Below, piece after piece: positions 17,852-26,073 of a DNA stretch of 38,480 nucleotides. The position numbers were made by a program, and so were the translations under genes. The DNA is taken from contig JAUIKU010000018.1 in the NCBI GenBank assembly GCA_030430675.1, forward strand, positions 1 to 38,480, read 5' to 3'. The stretch comes from Bacteroidia bacterium (GTDB lineage Bacteria > Bacteroidota > Bacteroidia > Cytophagales > Cyclobacteriaceae). The stretch's first letter is position 1; each line of letters opens with the position of its first letter. Under the pieces are notes generated by a model that saw nothing but the letters and a program-made list of their open reading frames with translations, was not told the origin of the DNA and ran no database searches.

Positions 17852-19144
17852 ATGAACAATAACATATTTGTATCGCTGGTAGTGGTCATTGCTTTATCGA
17901 TAGGTGCCTGCAATGCCCCGGAACAGTCTTCATCTCAATCAGAGGCACCGACTTTGATGGTAGATGCTGCGGCTATTTCAAAGATTGATTCCACCCTGAA
18001 AGGTTTTGTAGCAGCCGGAGATATCGCCGGGGTTTCGGCATTGGTATTTGAGCGGGACCAGGAAGTTTACTTTAATGCCTTTGGCTATGCCGACCGGGAA
18101 AACCAGATTCCCATGGATCGCAATACCATAGTAAAGATCTACTCCATGACCAAGCCGGTAACCGGAGTGGCACTGATGACGCTCTGGGAAGAACAGCAGT
18201 TTGAGCTTGACGATTCACTGGCACAGTATGTCCCTGAATTTGCCAATATGCAGGTATACACCGGGGTGGATGAATCAGGCAAGGTAACTACAGAACCTGC
18301 CCACAGACCCATTACCGTTCGCGATATTACCCGCCATACCGCCGGGTTTTTGAACAATAACCAGGTGCCTGGTTTAAGTGAGATGCTGCAACAGGCCAAT
18401 ACCCGGGGATATGAAAATACCCTTACCCAGATGGCGGAAAACCTCGCCGGCATTCCCCTCTGGTTTCATCCCGGAGAACAGTGGGAATATGGGCTTTGCG
18501 TGGATGTACAGGCTTTGATGGTAGAAAGAATATCGGGTCAGCCTTTTGATCAATACCTGCGCGAGCATGTACTGGATCCCCTGGGCATGACGGAAACGCG
18601 TTACTACGTGCCCGAGGCAGACCGGGGTCGATTTGCGGCGGCCTATGAACGCAGTGAGGATGGTGTGCTAAGCCGGACCCCGGATGAAGAAGCCCATTCC
18701 TTTAATTATAACCAATGGCCCCTGAAACCCGGTGGTTACGGACTGACCGCCACCATCGATGACTATATGCGCTTCGCCCGCATGCTGGCAGGCAAAGGTG
18801 CCCTGGAGGATGTGACCATCCTTCAACCGGAAACCGTGGAATTGATGGCCACCAACCACCTGTCAGATAGTGTGACTGAGCGTTCCTGGTTGCCCAGCAA
18901 GGGACAGGTAGGTTTTGGTATTGACTTTGCGGTCCGGCTCAGGCCACCGGCATCGGAGGATGAAAAGTTTGGCGTGGTGGGAGAGTTTTTCTGGGATGGT
19001 GCCGCCAGCACCATGTTTTGGGTGGATCCTGAGAATGAATTAACAGCGGTATTATTTGTTCAACTGCGACCCTTTGACCAGATTGGCCTGCACAAGGGAT
19101 TTAGAGAAGCGGTTTACAGTTCCTATATTGCGAGGAGAGAGTAA
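17852..19144 (+). CDS. Serine hydrolase lipoprotein, class C beta-lactamase / esterase family
   Basis: A 430-residue lipoprotein with lipobox Cys20 (SIGAC). It has the S-x-x-K nucleophile motif S98-M-T-K101 (KIYSMTKPVTG). The Tyr motif, usually YxN, appears as WEYGLCVDVQALMVERISG, with Tyr but without the usual Asn. The GGYGL segment late in the protein may serve as the third motif. Such periplasmic proteins are usually esterases or D-amino-acid peptidases; true antibiotic resistance is not suggested. The 183-bp divergent region before it shows only imperfect promoter-like sequences. A heptamer array starts in its stop codon. Confidence 0.88.
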   Translation: MNNNIFVSLVVVIALSIGACNAPEQSSSQSEAPTLMVDAAAISKIDSTLKGFVAAGDIAGVSALVFERDQEVYFNAFGYADRENQIPMDRNTIVKIYSMTKPVTGVALMTLWEEQQFELDDSLAQYVPEFANMQVYTGVDESGKVTTEPAHRPITVRDITRHTAGFLNNNQVPGLSEMLQQANTRGYENTLTQMAENLAGIPLWFHPGEQWEYGLCVDVQALMVERISGQPFDQYLREHVLDPLGMTETRYYVPEADRGRFAAAYERSEDGVLSRTPDEEAHSFNYNQWPLKPGGYGLTATIDDYMRFARMLAGKGALEDVTILQPETVELMATNHLSDSVTERSWLPSKGQVGFGIDFAVRLRPPASEDEKFGVVGEFFWDGAASTMFWVDPENELTAVLFVQLRPFDQIGLHKGFREAVYSSYIARRE

Positions 19145-19191
19145 GGAATAGGGAATAAGGAGTAGGGAATAGGGATTAAGGATTAGGATAC
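19143..19191 (+). repeat. Heptamer tandem array C, ARGGANN units starting inside a stop codon
   Basis: From the second base of the TAA stop of the serine hydrolase gene: AAGGAAT, AGGGAAT, AAGGAGT, AGGGAAT, AGGGATT, AAGGATT, then a degenerate AGGATAC. From unit 2 to unit 6 the A/G choice at position 2 (G, A, G, G, A) equals that in array B on the opposite strand. The array fills the convergent gap to the deacetylase stop at 19194. Confidence 0.92.
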
Positions 19192-19193
19192 TA

Positions 19194-20852
19194 TCACTGG
19201 AGTAGCTGCTCCACATCTGCGCCTTCATAAAACCACAACTGTCCCTTTAGCCTTACCGTGTCTCCAGGTGCGCAGGGTTCAAACATGGGATCTGTATGAA
19301 TACAGGGCACATCTTCATTACCCCAGGGATTGAAAGTTCGTTCCCAGCTGGTAAGTATCCATTGATTGGAATCTCTTGATTTGACAGCGGCGGTGTTGTC
19401 GCTGAATTTTTTGTTGTCATTGGTGAGGTCATTGAAACTATCTGCCCCCTTCAGCATCACACACACCTGGGTTTTAAGGCTGTCAAGCGGCTGATTGGTA
19501 CCGTTGAACAACCATAATTCCATGCTTACCACCTGGTTTTCCGGGACCGCCCGGGCTCCGAACGATATGCCATTGGGCAGTGTCCAGGTGTTTTGTAGAG
19601 AACCGTCATTGTTTACCTGCCAGTCAGCATTTTCGATAATGGTGTGCTGATTATCCCAAATGGTGGGAATATGCCGGTGTGCTAGGAAGGTCAGGCCCAG
19701 ATTGGAAAAAATGGCTTCCGGCAGGTCGATCACCACATACTGATGGGGGTGGTCAGGTAAAAACACACTGAACTTGGTGCCACGCAGGGGGTCCTGGGCG
19801 CCATCCAGGAAACCGATCCTGGGATGCCGTCCCCCGGGGTAGGGCCGAATTTTTAGCCGGTTGGGCATATCTGAACCAGTACTGGGAGTTTCAACGGAAT
19901 TCCTGATGACCCGGAGTGTGTCTGGTGACAAACCCGTCACCATCTGCGCTTCTTCGATGCTGTAATCATGGTCATCAAACATATTTGGTACCCAGAAGGC
20001 CATAGATTCCCTGGTGGCTTGTTGTTCAATTGGCAATAGTGTCATCTTTTCCAGGTCGGAGGTATGGGTATATTCCAGCATGGGATCTTCTGGCAGTGAT
20101 TCAGGGAGATATTGTTCAAGATCCCGCATGGCAATTACCCGGAATTTTCGCTCTTTCAAATACTCCAAGCACTTTCTGAAAAGATCCGGGTCGGTGGTTA
20201 CCCATTCATGGGCGTTATCCGGAACCCCGTGAAATTGCAGTACCGCGATTTCATCATTTTCTGCGCGGTCCACTACTTTTTTAAAATGATCCAGGTCCCA
20301 ATCCGGGTAGGCGTCGCCGGCGGAGGGAATGAGCAGAGGATGATGCTTGCTAGGACGATAAAGAACGCCGGGGGTTATTTCACCGTATTCTACTTCGGGC
20401 TGCATACCCCGACGCGCGAATTTATATCCCAGCTGATCCAATTTCTGTACCGTCCCGGGACCAAACCAGTTTCCACAATAAGCAAAGCTGACCGGCCGGG
20501 GTACACCTTGCCAGCCAAGCTGTAGATCAACCAGTCCCAGTTCCCCCTCCAGCCGGGCCAGGTTTTCCGGGAGCGAGTAATCCAGGTGTGACCAGCTGTG
20601 ATTTCCGATCTCGAAACCCATCTGGTGTAGCCGGCCTATATCATGCCAGTTCATAAAATTAATACTGTCCGACATCCACCGGGCGGAGACAAAGAAAGTA
20701 GCTCCAAAACCCAGTTCCTCCAACAAGGGTGCTACATAAGTAATATGGGACTTGACGGCGTCGTCGAAGGTAAGCACTATTATACGCTGCTCCGGTGGTT
20801 TACAGGACCAGACAAAAAGGGAAAAAAAGAGCAACAGAATGGCTTTGTACAT
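19194..20852 (-). CDS. Polysaccharide deacetylase (NodB) lipoprotein with an unassigned C-terminal domain
   Basis: A 552-residue lipoprotein; the ATG at 20852 is preferred to the TTG at 20867 because it begins the signal peptide directly, with Cys17 in VWSC. Residues 25-230 are a NodB-type carbohydrate esterase 4 domain: metal-binding Asp pair in LTFDDAVKSH, the HSWSH motif (H-x3-H), and a late LQFHGVPDN region. Residues about 290-550 form a second, beta-rich domain (IGFLDGAQDPLRGT ... VFLPDHPHQYVVIDLPEAIF) that I do not recognise; it may bind or act on a glycan. Likely substrate is an N- or O-acetylated polysaccharide in the periplasm or at the surface. The gene is convergent with the serine hydrolase and divergent from the ABC cassette. 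Confidence 0.82.
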   Translation of the reverse strand: MYKAILLLFFSLFVWSCKPPEQRIIVLTFDDAVKSHITYVAPLLEELGFGATFFVSARWMSDSINFMNWHDIGRLHQMGFEIGNHSWSHLDYSLPENLARLEGELGLVDLQLGWQGVPRPVSFAYCGNWFGPGTVQKLDQLGYKFARRGMQPEVEYGEITPGVLYRPSKHHPLLIPSAGDAYPDWDLDHFKKVVDRAENDEIAVLQFHGVPDNAHEWVTTDPDLFRKCLEYLKERKFRVIAMRDLEQYLPESLPEDPMLEYTHTSDLEKMTLLPIEQQATRESMAFWVPNMFDDHDYSIEEAQMVTGLSPDTLRVIRNSVETPSTGSDMPNRLKIRPYPGGRHPRIGFLDGAQDPLRGTKFSVFLPDHPHQYVVIDLPEAIFSNLGLTFLAHRHIPTIWDNQHTIIENADWQVNNDGSLQNTWTLPNGISFGARAVPENQVVSMELWLFNGTNQPLDSLKTQVCVMLKGADSFNDLTNDNKKFSDNTAAVKSRDSNQWILTSWERTFNPWGNEDVPCIHTDPMFEPCAPGDTVRLKGQLWFYEGADVEQLLQ

Positions 20853-20872
20853 AGTATTAATTAACAACTGTC

Positions 20873-20962
20873 GATTAAAGATTAAAAATTAATACTTAAT
20901 AATTGAAGCTGAGGTTAATAATCAGGGTGAACATTCGTCATAGAACATTCAAACATTCGTCA
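20873..20962 (+). repeat. Degenerate short repeats in the divergent region before the ABC cassette
   Basis: An AT-rich stretch 20873-20907 reads as five degenerate heptamers (GATTAAA, GATTAAA, AATTAAT, ACTTAAT, AATTGAA). Further on, AACATTC occurs at 20930, 20944 and 20952, and the 11-mer AACATTCGTCA is repeated at 20930-20940 and 20952-20962. This lies between the deacetylase and the LolA-like gene, so it may be a decayed heptamer array, a regulatory site, or both. The regularity is weaker than in arrays A-C. Confidence 0.45.
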
Positions 20963-21017
20963 CTGGGTAATCCCTCAAATTTTGCTAATTTTCAATTGCT
21001 ACACCCGTAACCCGCTT

Positions 21018-21761
21018 ATGATCAAAACCATCGTACCGCTGATCCTGGTGCTTTTTTCATTGCAGTCCACTGCCCAGGACCCCCGGGAAATCATACAAAA
21101 ATCACTGGATCTATTAAACGGACAGAGTAATCAGGGAGAGATGGAGATGACCCTGGTGCGCCCTAAATATACCCGCTCCATATCCATGAAGTCCTGGAGC
21201 CTGGGCAACGAGTATTTCCTGATCTATATTACTGCCCCGGCCCGTGATAAGGGACAGGTATTCTTAAAGCGGCAGAATGATATGTGGAACTGGATGCCCA
21301 ACATCAGTAGAATGATCAAGATCCCCCCTTCCATGATGGCCCAGAATTGGATGGGTTCCGACTTCACCAACGATGACCTGGTTAAAATGAACAGTCTGGT
21401 GGATGATTATCAACACACCCTGGCCGGAGAAGAAGAAGTAGAAGGATTTCAATGTTATAAGATCGAACTAATTCCCAAGCCCCAGGCTGCGGTGGTCTGG
21501 GGCAAGTTAACCATCTGGGTGGCGAAGGATGAATATTACCAGTTAAAAGCGGAATACTATGATGAGGATTTTGAGCTGGTCAACCGTATGGAAGCCTCGG
21601 AGGTGAAACAATTCGATGACAGAAAACTTCCTGCCAAACTGGTAATGACCCCCATTAACAAGTCGGGTCAGCAAACTATTATGGACTACCGGACCATGGA
21701 TTTTAATGTGGGTCTTAATGAGTCATTTTTTTCCCAGCAAAATATGAAGCGGATCAAATGA
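21018..21761 (+). CDS. Periplasmic LolA-fold protein (outer membrane lipoprotein-sorting family)
   Basis: A 247-residue protein; the ATG at 21018 begins a clean signal peptide (MIKTIVPLILVLFSLQSTAQ), so the TTG at 20982 is rejected. The mature part matches the LolA-like family PF17131 (GEMEMTLVRPKYTRSISMKSW, VFLKRQNDMWNWMPNISRMI, DDLVKMNSLVDDYQHT). This fold makes a half-open barrel that carries a lipid or lipoprotein acyl chain in the periplasm. It overlaps the next gene by 4 bases (ATGA). The position before two FtsX permeases, an ATPase and an outer-membrane barrel suggests that it ferries a lipid-like cargo from the ABC transporter to the outer membrane. The cargo is unknown; it is not the housekeeping LolA by sequence type. 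Confidence 0.87.
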   Translation: MIKTIVPLILVLFSLQSTAQDPREIIQKSLDLLNGQSNQGEMEMTLVRPKYTRSISMKSWSLGNEYFLIYITAPARDKGQVFLKRQNDMWNWMPNISRMIKIPPSMMAQNWMGSDFTNDDLVKMNSLVDDYQHTLAGEEEVEGFQCYKIELIPKPQAAVVWGKLTIWVAKDEYYQLKAEYYDEDFELVNRMEASEVKQFDDRKLPAKLVMTPINKSGQQTIMDYRTMDFNVGLNESFFSQQNMKRIK

Positions 21762-22987
21762 AATCCAAACTGGTACTGGCCTGGCGCAATATCTGGCGTA
21801 ATAAGAAGCGGACCTACATTACCCTGGCTTCCATCATATTTGCTGTGATCATTGCCACCTTTATGAGAGGGCTGCAACTGGGTAGCTATGACAAGATGTT
21901 GTACGATGCCATACGCAGTTCTACCGGGCATATCGCGCTGATGGATAAATCATTTTGGGACGACAAGACCATGGACAACAGTATGGAGTTTTCTCAAGAT
22001 CTTGAGCAGGTATTGGACCAGGACCAGAGTTTGGAATTCTGGGTGCCGGAAATTCTGGGTGGTTGCCTGATATCGGTGGGCAACAATACCAGGGGGGTAG
22101 TGGTACAGGGAGTGGATCCTGAGAAGAAAGATGCCCAGATCCGTCTCAGGGAGAAAGTGATAGAGGGGTCGTACTTTGAGTCAGAGGATCAGGCGGTGAT
22201 GCTGGGTAAAGACCTGGCCTCATTCTTAAAAGTGGGAGTAGGGGATACCGTGGTACTACTGGGCCAGGGATATATGGGCATGACCGCTGCCGGTACCTAC
22301 CCGGTAAAGGGCATTTACGACCATCCTATGGCAGATTTTAATCGCAGGCTGGTGTTTATGCCATTGGCAGCGGCCCAGTACCTGTTCTTTATGGAAGACC
22401 GGGTGAGCACGGTAAACCTGGTGTTGAAAGACCAGGGTGACATCAGGCAGGAAACAGCACTCTACCGGTCCAGAATAGATACGACTACCACGGAAGTGCG
22501 GAACTGGGAGTCAATGAACCGGGATATGTTGTCGGCCATTGAGTCAGATAATTTCTTTGGCAAGATTATGATCGGGGTGCTGTATATGGTGATAGGTTTC
22601 GGGATTTTCGGAACCATACTAATGATGACCATGGAGCGAAAAAGAGAATTCAGTATTATGATGGCCATTGGTATGCAGGACTATAAACTGATCACCCAGG
22701 TTATCTTTGAGTCCGTGTTCATTGCGGCCATTGGCGCCATCATTGGCCTGATCATCAGTTTTCCGGTGGTTTATTTCTATTCCCTGAATCCAATACCTAT
22801 TACCGGTGAAAATGCTCAAATATACCGGGACCTGAATATGGAACCGGTCTTATCTATATCAACCAAACCGGGGTATATGGTAGCTCAATTTGGTATTGTG
22901 TTGATAATCAGTATTATAGCATCGATATTTCCAATGTATAACATCATGAAATTCGATATTGTGAACATCATCAGGGGAAGGCAATGA
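21758..22987 (+). CDS. FtsX/LolC-type ABC transporter permease (first)
   Basis: A 409-residue inner-membrane protein with the type VII/LolCE topology: one N-terminal membrane segment (about 21-41) after the typical LAWRNIWRNKKRTYI start, a large periplasmic domain (about 45-265), and three C-terminal membrane segments from about residue 270 to 400. The cytoplasmic coupling region KREFSIMMAIGMQDYKLI is typical of MacB/LolC permeases. It is translationally coupled at both ends by 4-base ATGA overlaps. In such systems the periplasmic domain passes force from ATP hydrolysis to extract a lipid or lipoprotein from the outer leaflet. Cargo is unknown. Confidence 0.9.
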   Translation: MKSKLVLAWRNIWRNKKRTYITLASIIFAVIIATFMRGLQLGSYDKMLYDAIRSSTGHIALMDKSFWDDKTMDNSMEFSQDLEQVLDQDQSLEFWVPEILGGCLISVGNNTRGVVVQGVDPEKKDAQIRLREKVIEGSYFESEDQAVMLGKDLASFLKVGVGDTVVLLGQGYMGMTAAGTYPVKGIYDHPMADFNRRLVFMPLAAAQYLFFMEDRVSTVNLVLKDQGDIRQETALYRSRIDTTTTEVRNWESMNRDMLSAIESDNFFGKIMIGVLYMVIGFGIFGTILMMTMERKREFSIMMAIGMQDYKLITQVIFESVFIAAIGAIIGLIISFPVVYFYSLNPIPITGENAQIYRDLNMEPVLSISTKPGYMVAQFGIVLIISIIASIFPMYNIMKFDIVNIIRGRQ

Positions 22988-24198
22988 TTGTAGCATATGC
23001 CTGGAGGAATGTTTGGCGTAACAGTACGCGCAGCCTGGCGGTGATCCTGGCGCTGGCTACCGGGTTGCTGGGCGCTCTGTTTATCGCAGCCCTGGCCAAC
23101 GGTATGATGGACAAGTGGGTGAAAACCGCCATCGACAATGAGATTTCCGATTTGCAAATGCACCATCCGGAATACCTGATCACCCAGGAGCTGACCAGTA
23201 CTATGGACCAGGACAGGATCGCTCAGTATCTCAAGGCAGACAGCAATATTGCCAGTTACAGTTTCCGGGTTAAGGTCGACGGTATGGCAGCTACCGCCAA
23301 TAACAGTGTACAGGTAACGGGCCTGGGGGTGGACCCCACCACAGAATCTGAAGTAACCAATATTCATCATCTGGTGGAAGAAGGGAGCTATTTCGAAGAC
23401 CAGTCGAATTTTAAATCCATGGTAATCTCCCGCAAAATGGCCGATAAACTTAAAGCTGGCCTGAAGTCTAAAATAATCTTGACCCTGGCAGATGCCCAGG
23501 GTGAGATTGCTTATGAAAACTTTAAGGTAACCGGGCTGTTTGCCACCAACAACACCATGTTCGATGAGTCGACCATATTTGTGGAGAAAGACCAGCTGGC
23601 TAGGATATTGAAACTGGAACCTGGTCAGGTTCACGAAGCGGCCGCCCGGGTGGTTGATCCGGACTTATTGGAGGTAACGGTGGCCGGACTTAATTCAAGC
23701 CTGGGAGACGTTGAAACAGAATCCTGGAAAGAGCTTAACCCCACTTTGAAAGTAACTGCTTCCACCATGGACTTATACAATTATATCCTGGTAGGGGTGG
23801 TGCTGCTGGCTTTGATCTTTGGCATAGTTAATACCATGCTGATGGCCATCCTGGAACGGACCAAGGAGATAGGCATGTTAACAGCTTTGGGACTGTCACG
23901 GCTTAAGATTGCCCAAATGATAATAGCAGAAACGGTATTTCTCTGTCTGGTGGGATCTACCATAGGAAACCTGTTGAGCTTTCTGGCCATTGGTTATTTC
24001 GGTAGGCGCGGTATTCATTTCGAGGAGTTTGCCGAGGGGTTTGAGAGTTTTGGATTATCCGCGGAAGTTTTTCCCAGTATCGACACAGAAATGTATTTTA
24101 CTATCACCATAATGGTGGTAATCACCGCCATATTTTCGTCCATTTTCCCAATTGTCAGGGCATTTAAACTGGAACCAGCGGAGGCTATACGCGATTGA
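22984..24198 (+). CDS. FtsX/LolE-type ABC transporter permease (second)
   Basis: A 404-residue permease with the same four-segment FtsX layout as its neighbour: N-terminal AYAWRNVWRNSTRSLAVI, a periplasmic domain of about 220 residues, then three membrane segments with a coupling loop (ERTKEIGMLTALGLSRLKI). The two permeases are related but clearly different, which fits a heterodimer like LolC-LolE. Its start overlaps the previous stop by 4 bases. The longer extracytoplasmic region near the end (IHFEEFAEGFESFGLSAEVF) lies between the last two membrane segments. Confidence 0.9.
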   Translation: MIVAYAWRNVWRNSTRSLAVILALATGLLGALFIAALANGMMDKWVKTAIDNEISDLQMHHPEYLITQELTSTMDQDRIAQYLKADSNIASYSFRVKVDGMAATANNSVQVTGLGVDPTTESEVTNIHHLVEEGSYFEDQSNFKSMVISRKMADKLKAGLKSKIILTLADAQGEIAYENFKVTGLFATNNTMFDESTIFVEKDQLARILKLEPGQVHEAAARVVDPDLLEVTVAGLNSSLGDVETESWKELNPTLKVTASTMDLYNYILVGVVLLALIFGIVNTMLMAILERTKEIGMLTALGLSRLKIAQMIIAETVFLCLVGSTIGNLLSFLAIGYFGRRGIHFEEFAEGFESFGLSAEVFPSIDTEMYFTITIMVVITAIFSSIFPIVRAFKLEPAEAIRD

Positions 24199-24200
24199 AT

Positions 24201-24884
24201 ATGAGCATAATTCATACCCATAACATCACCAAAACCTACAATCCGGATACCGTTCCGGTACATGCCATCAACGGGGTAACCCTGTCATTCAATGAAGGTG
24301 GGTTCTCCGCCATCATCGGCCCATCCGGGTGTGGTAAGACCACGCTGTTGAATATGATCGGAGGACTGGAAAGACCGACTACCGGTACCGTGGAGGTGAA
24401 TGGTGAAACCATCAATACCAAATCCAAGAGGGCTCTTACGGAGTTCCGCCTGAAGAACATTGGGTTTATTTTTCAGGCATATAACCTGATCCCGGTTATG
24501 AGCGCTTTTGAAAATACCGCTTTTATAATGGAGCTATTGGGCTGGCCCCGGGATAAGATCAAGTCCAGGGTCATGGAGTTACTGGAAGCCATGGATATTG
24601 CGGATAAAGCACACCAGCGGCCCAATCAGTTATCCGGCGGACAGCAACAACGGGTGGCGGTAGCCCGGGCCCTCTCCACCAGGCCCAAGTTTATCCTGGC
24701 CGATGAACCCACCGCTAACCTGGATAGTCATGCTACCGGCAACCTGTTGGACATGATGCTCAAAATGAACGAAAGAGAGAAAACCACGTTTATTTTCTCC
24801 ACTCACGATGACCGGGTGATGCGACGGGCCAGGCGTTTGATCAAACTGGATGATGGTAAGGTTGTTGATGATGCCCGGTCATAA
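24201..24884 (+). CDS. LolD/MacB-type ABC transporter ATPase
   Basis: A 227-residue ATPase. The ATG at 24201 ([14 protein letters not shown]) is chosen over the TTG at 24195. Walker [11 protein letters not shown]-loop [10 protein letters not shown], signature LSGGQQQ, Walker [12 protein letters not shown] and switch STHDDRVM are all intact, with the [10 protein letters not shown](I/V)ARAL form typical of LolD/MacB/FtsE ATPases. It starts 2 bases after the second permease stop and overlaps the next gene by 14 bases. One ATPase gene with two permease genes indicates a homodimeric motor on a heterodimeric channel. Confidence 0.92.
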   Translation: MSIIHTHNITKTYNPDTVPVHAINGVTLSFNEGGFSAIIGPSGCGKTTLLNMIGGLERPTTGTVEVNGETINTKSKRALTEFRLKNIGFIFQAYNLIPVMSAFENTAFIMELLGWPRDKIKSRVMELLEAMDIADKAHQRPNQLSGGQQQRVAVARALSTRPKFILADEPTANLDSHATGNLLDMMLKMNEREKTTFIFSTHDDRVMRRARRLIKLDDGKVVDDARS

Positions 24885-26061
24885 GGGATCTGTTATATTT
24901 TTAATGTTTGTTCTGATGGCCGGTCATCAGGCCCTGGCTCAGAAAGATTCTTTTCTGGATTCTTTGAAATATAAGACCTCACTGGATGGCTATGTGAAAT
25001 ACATGCATACCGTGGTGATACCCGAAAGCGACACCAGCGAGCTGATTACCGATAACTTTTTTCACAACCGATTGAACTTTCAATGGGACCTGAGTAAGCA
25101 CTGGACGTTTAACACCTCTATGCGAAACCGTTTGTTCTGGGGGGAACTGGTCAGGCTGAACCCTGAAGCATTTGCCTCTCTTGGCTACGATCCTGGATTT
25201 CTGGACCTGAGCATTTTGTGGAGCAATGGCGACAGTTATGCTTTGCATACCATATTCGACCGTCTGTACTTTACCTATGAAAAAAAGAATCTCAGTATCA
25301 TCACAGGCCGTCACCGGGTCAACTGGGGCATGACCATAATCTGGAACCCCAATGACATTTTCAACAGTTACTCGTTCTTTGATTTCGATTATGAGGAGCG
25401 TCCCGGCTCGGATGCCATTGAGATCAACTATTACACCAGCGCCACTTCTCAGATCGGGTTGGTATATGAACTTTCCGACAGCCTGAAAGGCAGCAGTTTG
25501 GCGGCCCGGTACCGGTGGAATGCTAAAACCTATGATTTTCAGGTGTTTGCAGGATACCAGAGGCAAAATATGGTGCTGGGAGGCGGCTGGGCAGGTGATA
25601 TAAAGGGAGCGGGCTTCAGGGGGGAGGGGACCTATTTTATTTCTGGTCCGGATCTGCCACAGGAAAATCAATTTGTGGGGTCGATGGACCTGGACTATGC
25701 CTTTCCAAAAGGACTGATCCTGCAGGTTTCCTATCTTTTCAATTCTACCGGATCAAACTCCGGTACCGGAGATTACAGTGCGTTTTACCTGGACCGCTTT
25801 CTGACGGTACAAACCTTAAGTCCGGTAATGCACAATTTATTTTTTCAGGGTTCCTACCCGGTATCACCTATTGTGAACGTTACCCTGGCCACCATGCTGA
25901 ATCCTTCGGATGGCTCCTGGTTCATCGGTCCCAGTGTCAGCTGGTCCATTGTGGAAAATTTCGATTTCCTGTTCAATGGGCAACTGTTCAGGGGTGACCC
26001 TATGACTTTATTCGGTGATGGCGGTTCATTCCTGTTTATGAGACTGAAGTACAGCTTCTAG
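24871..26061 (+). CDS. Outer-membrane beta-barrel protein of the ABC cassette
   Basis: A 396-residue protein with a signal peptide ending near ALAQ (start at the second of two adjacent ATGs, 24868 or 24871). The mature part shows alternating beta strands and ends in MRLKYSF, a C-terminal Phe as in outer-membrane barrels. The stretch GRHRVNWGMTIIWNPNDIF resembles the GR..W G...NP.D pattern of DUF1302-type barrels that, in other bacteria, occur beside LolA-like PF17131 proteins and RND-type lipid exporters. It overlaps the ATPase gene by 14 bases, so it belongs to the same operon. Probably the outer-membrane end of the transport route. The exact family is uncertain. Confidence 0.75.
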   Translation: MPGHKGSVIFLMFVLMAGHQALAQKDSFLDSLKYKTSLDGYVKYMHTVVIPESDTSELITDNFFHNRLNFQWDLSKHWTFNTSMRNRLFWGELVRLNPEAFASLGYDPGFLDLSILWSNGDSYALHTIFDRLYFTYEKKNLSIITGRHRVNWGMTIIWNPNDIFNSYSFFDFDYEERPGSDAIEINYYTSATSQIGLVYELSDSLKGSSLAARYRWNAKTYDFQVFAGYQRQNMVLGGGWAGDIKGAGFRGEGTYFISGPDLPQENQFVGSMDLDYAFPKGLILQVSYLFNSTGSNSGTGDYSAFYLDRFLTVQTLSPVMHNLFFQGSYPVSPIVNVTLATMLNPSDGSWFIGPSVSWSIVENFDFLFNGQLFRGDPMTLFGDGGSFLFMRLKYSF

Positions 26062-26073
26062 ATGAGCTAAATT

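Noticed and set aside
22885-23634. 249-residue minus-strand ORF across the two FtsX permease genes
   Set aside because: It crosses the junction of two conserved coupled genes and has no domain features.
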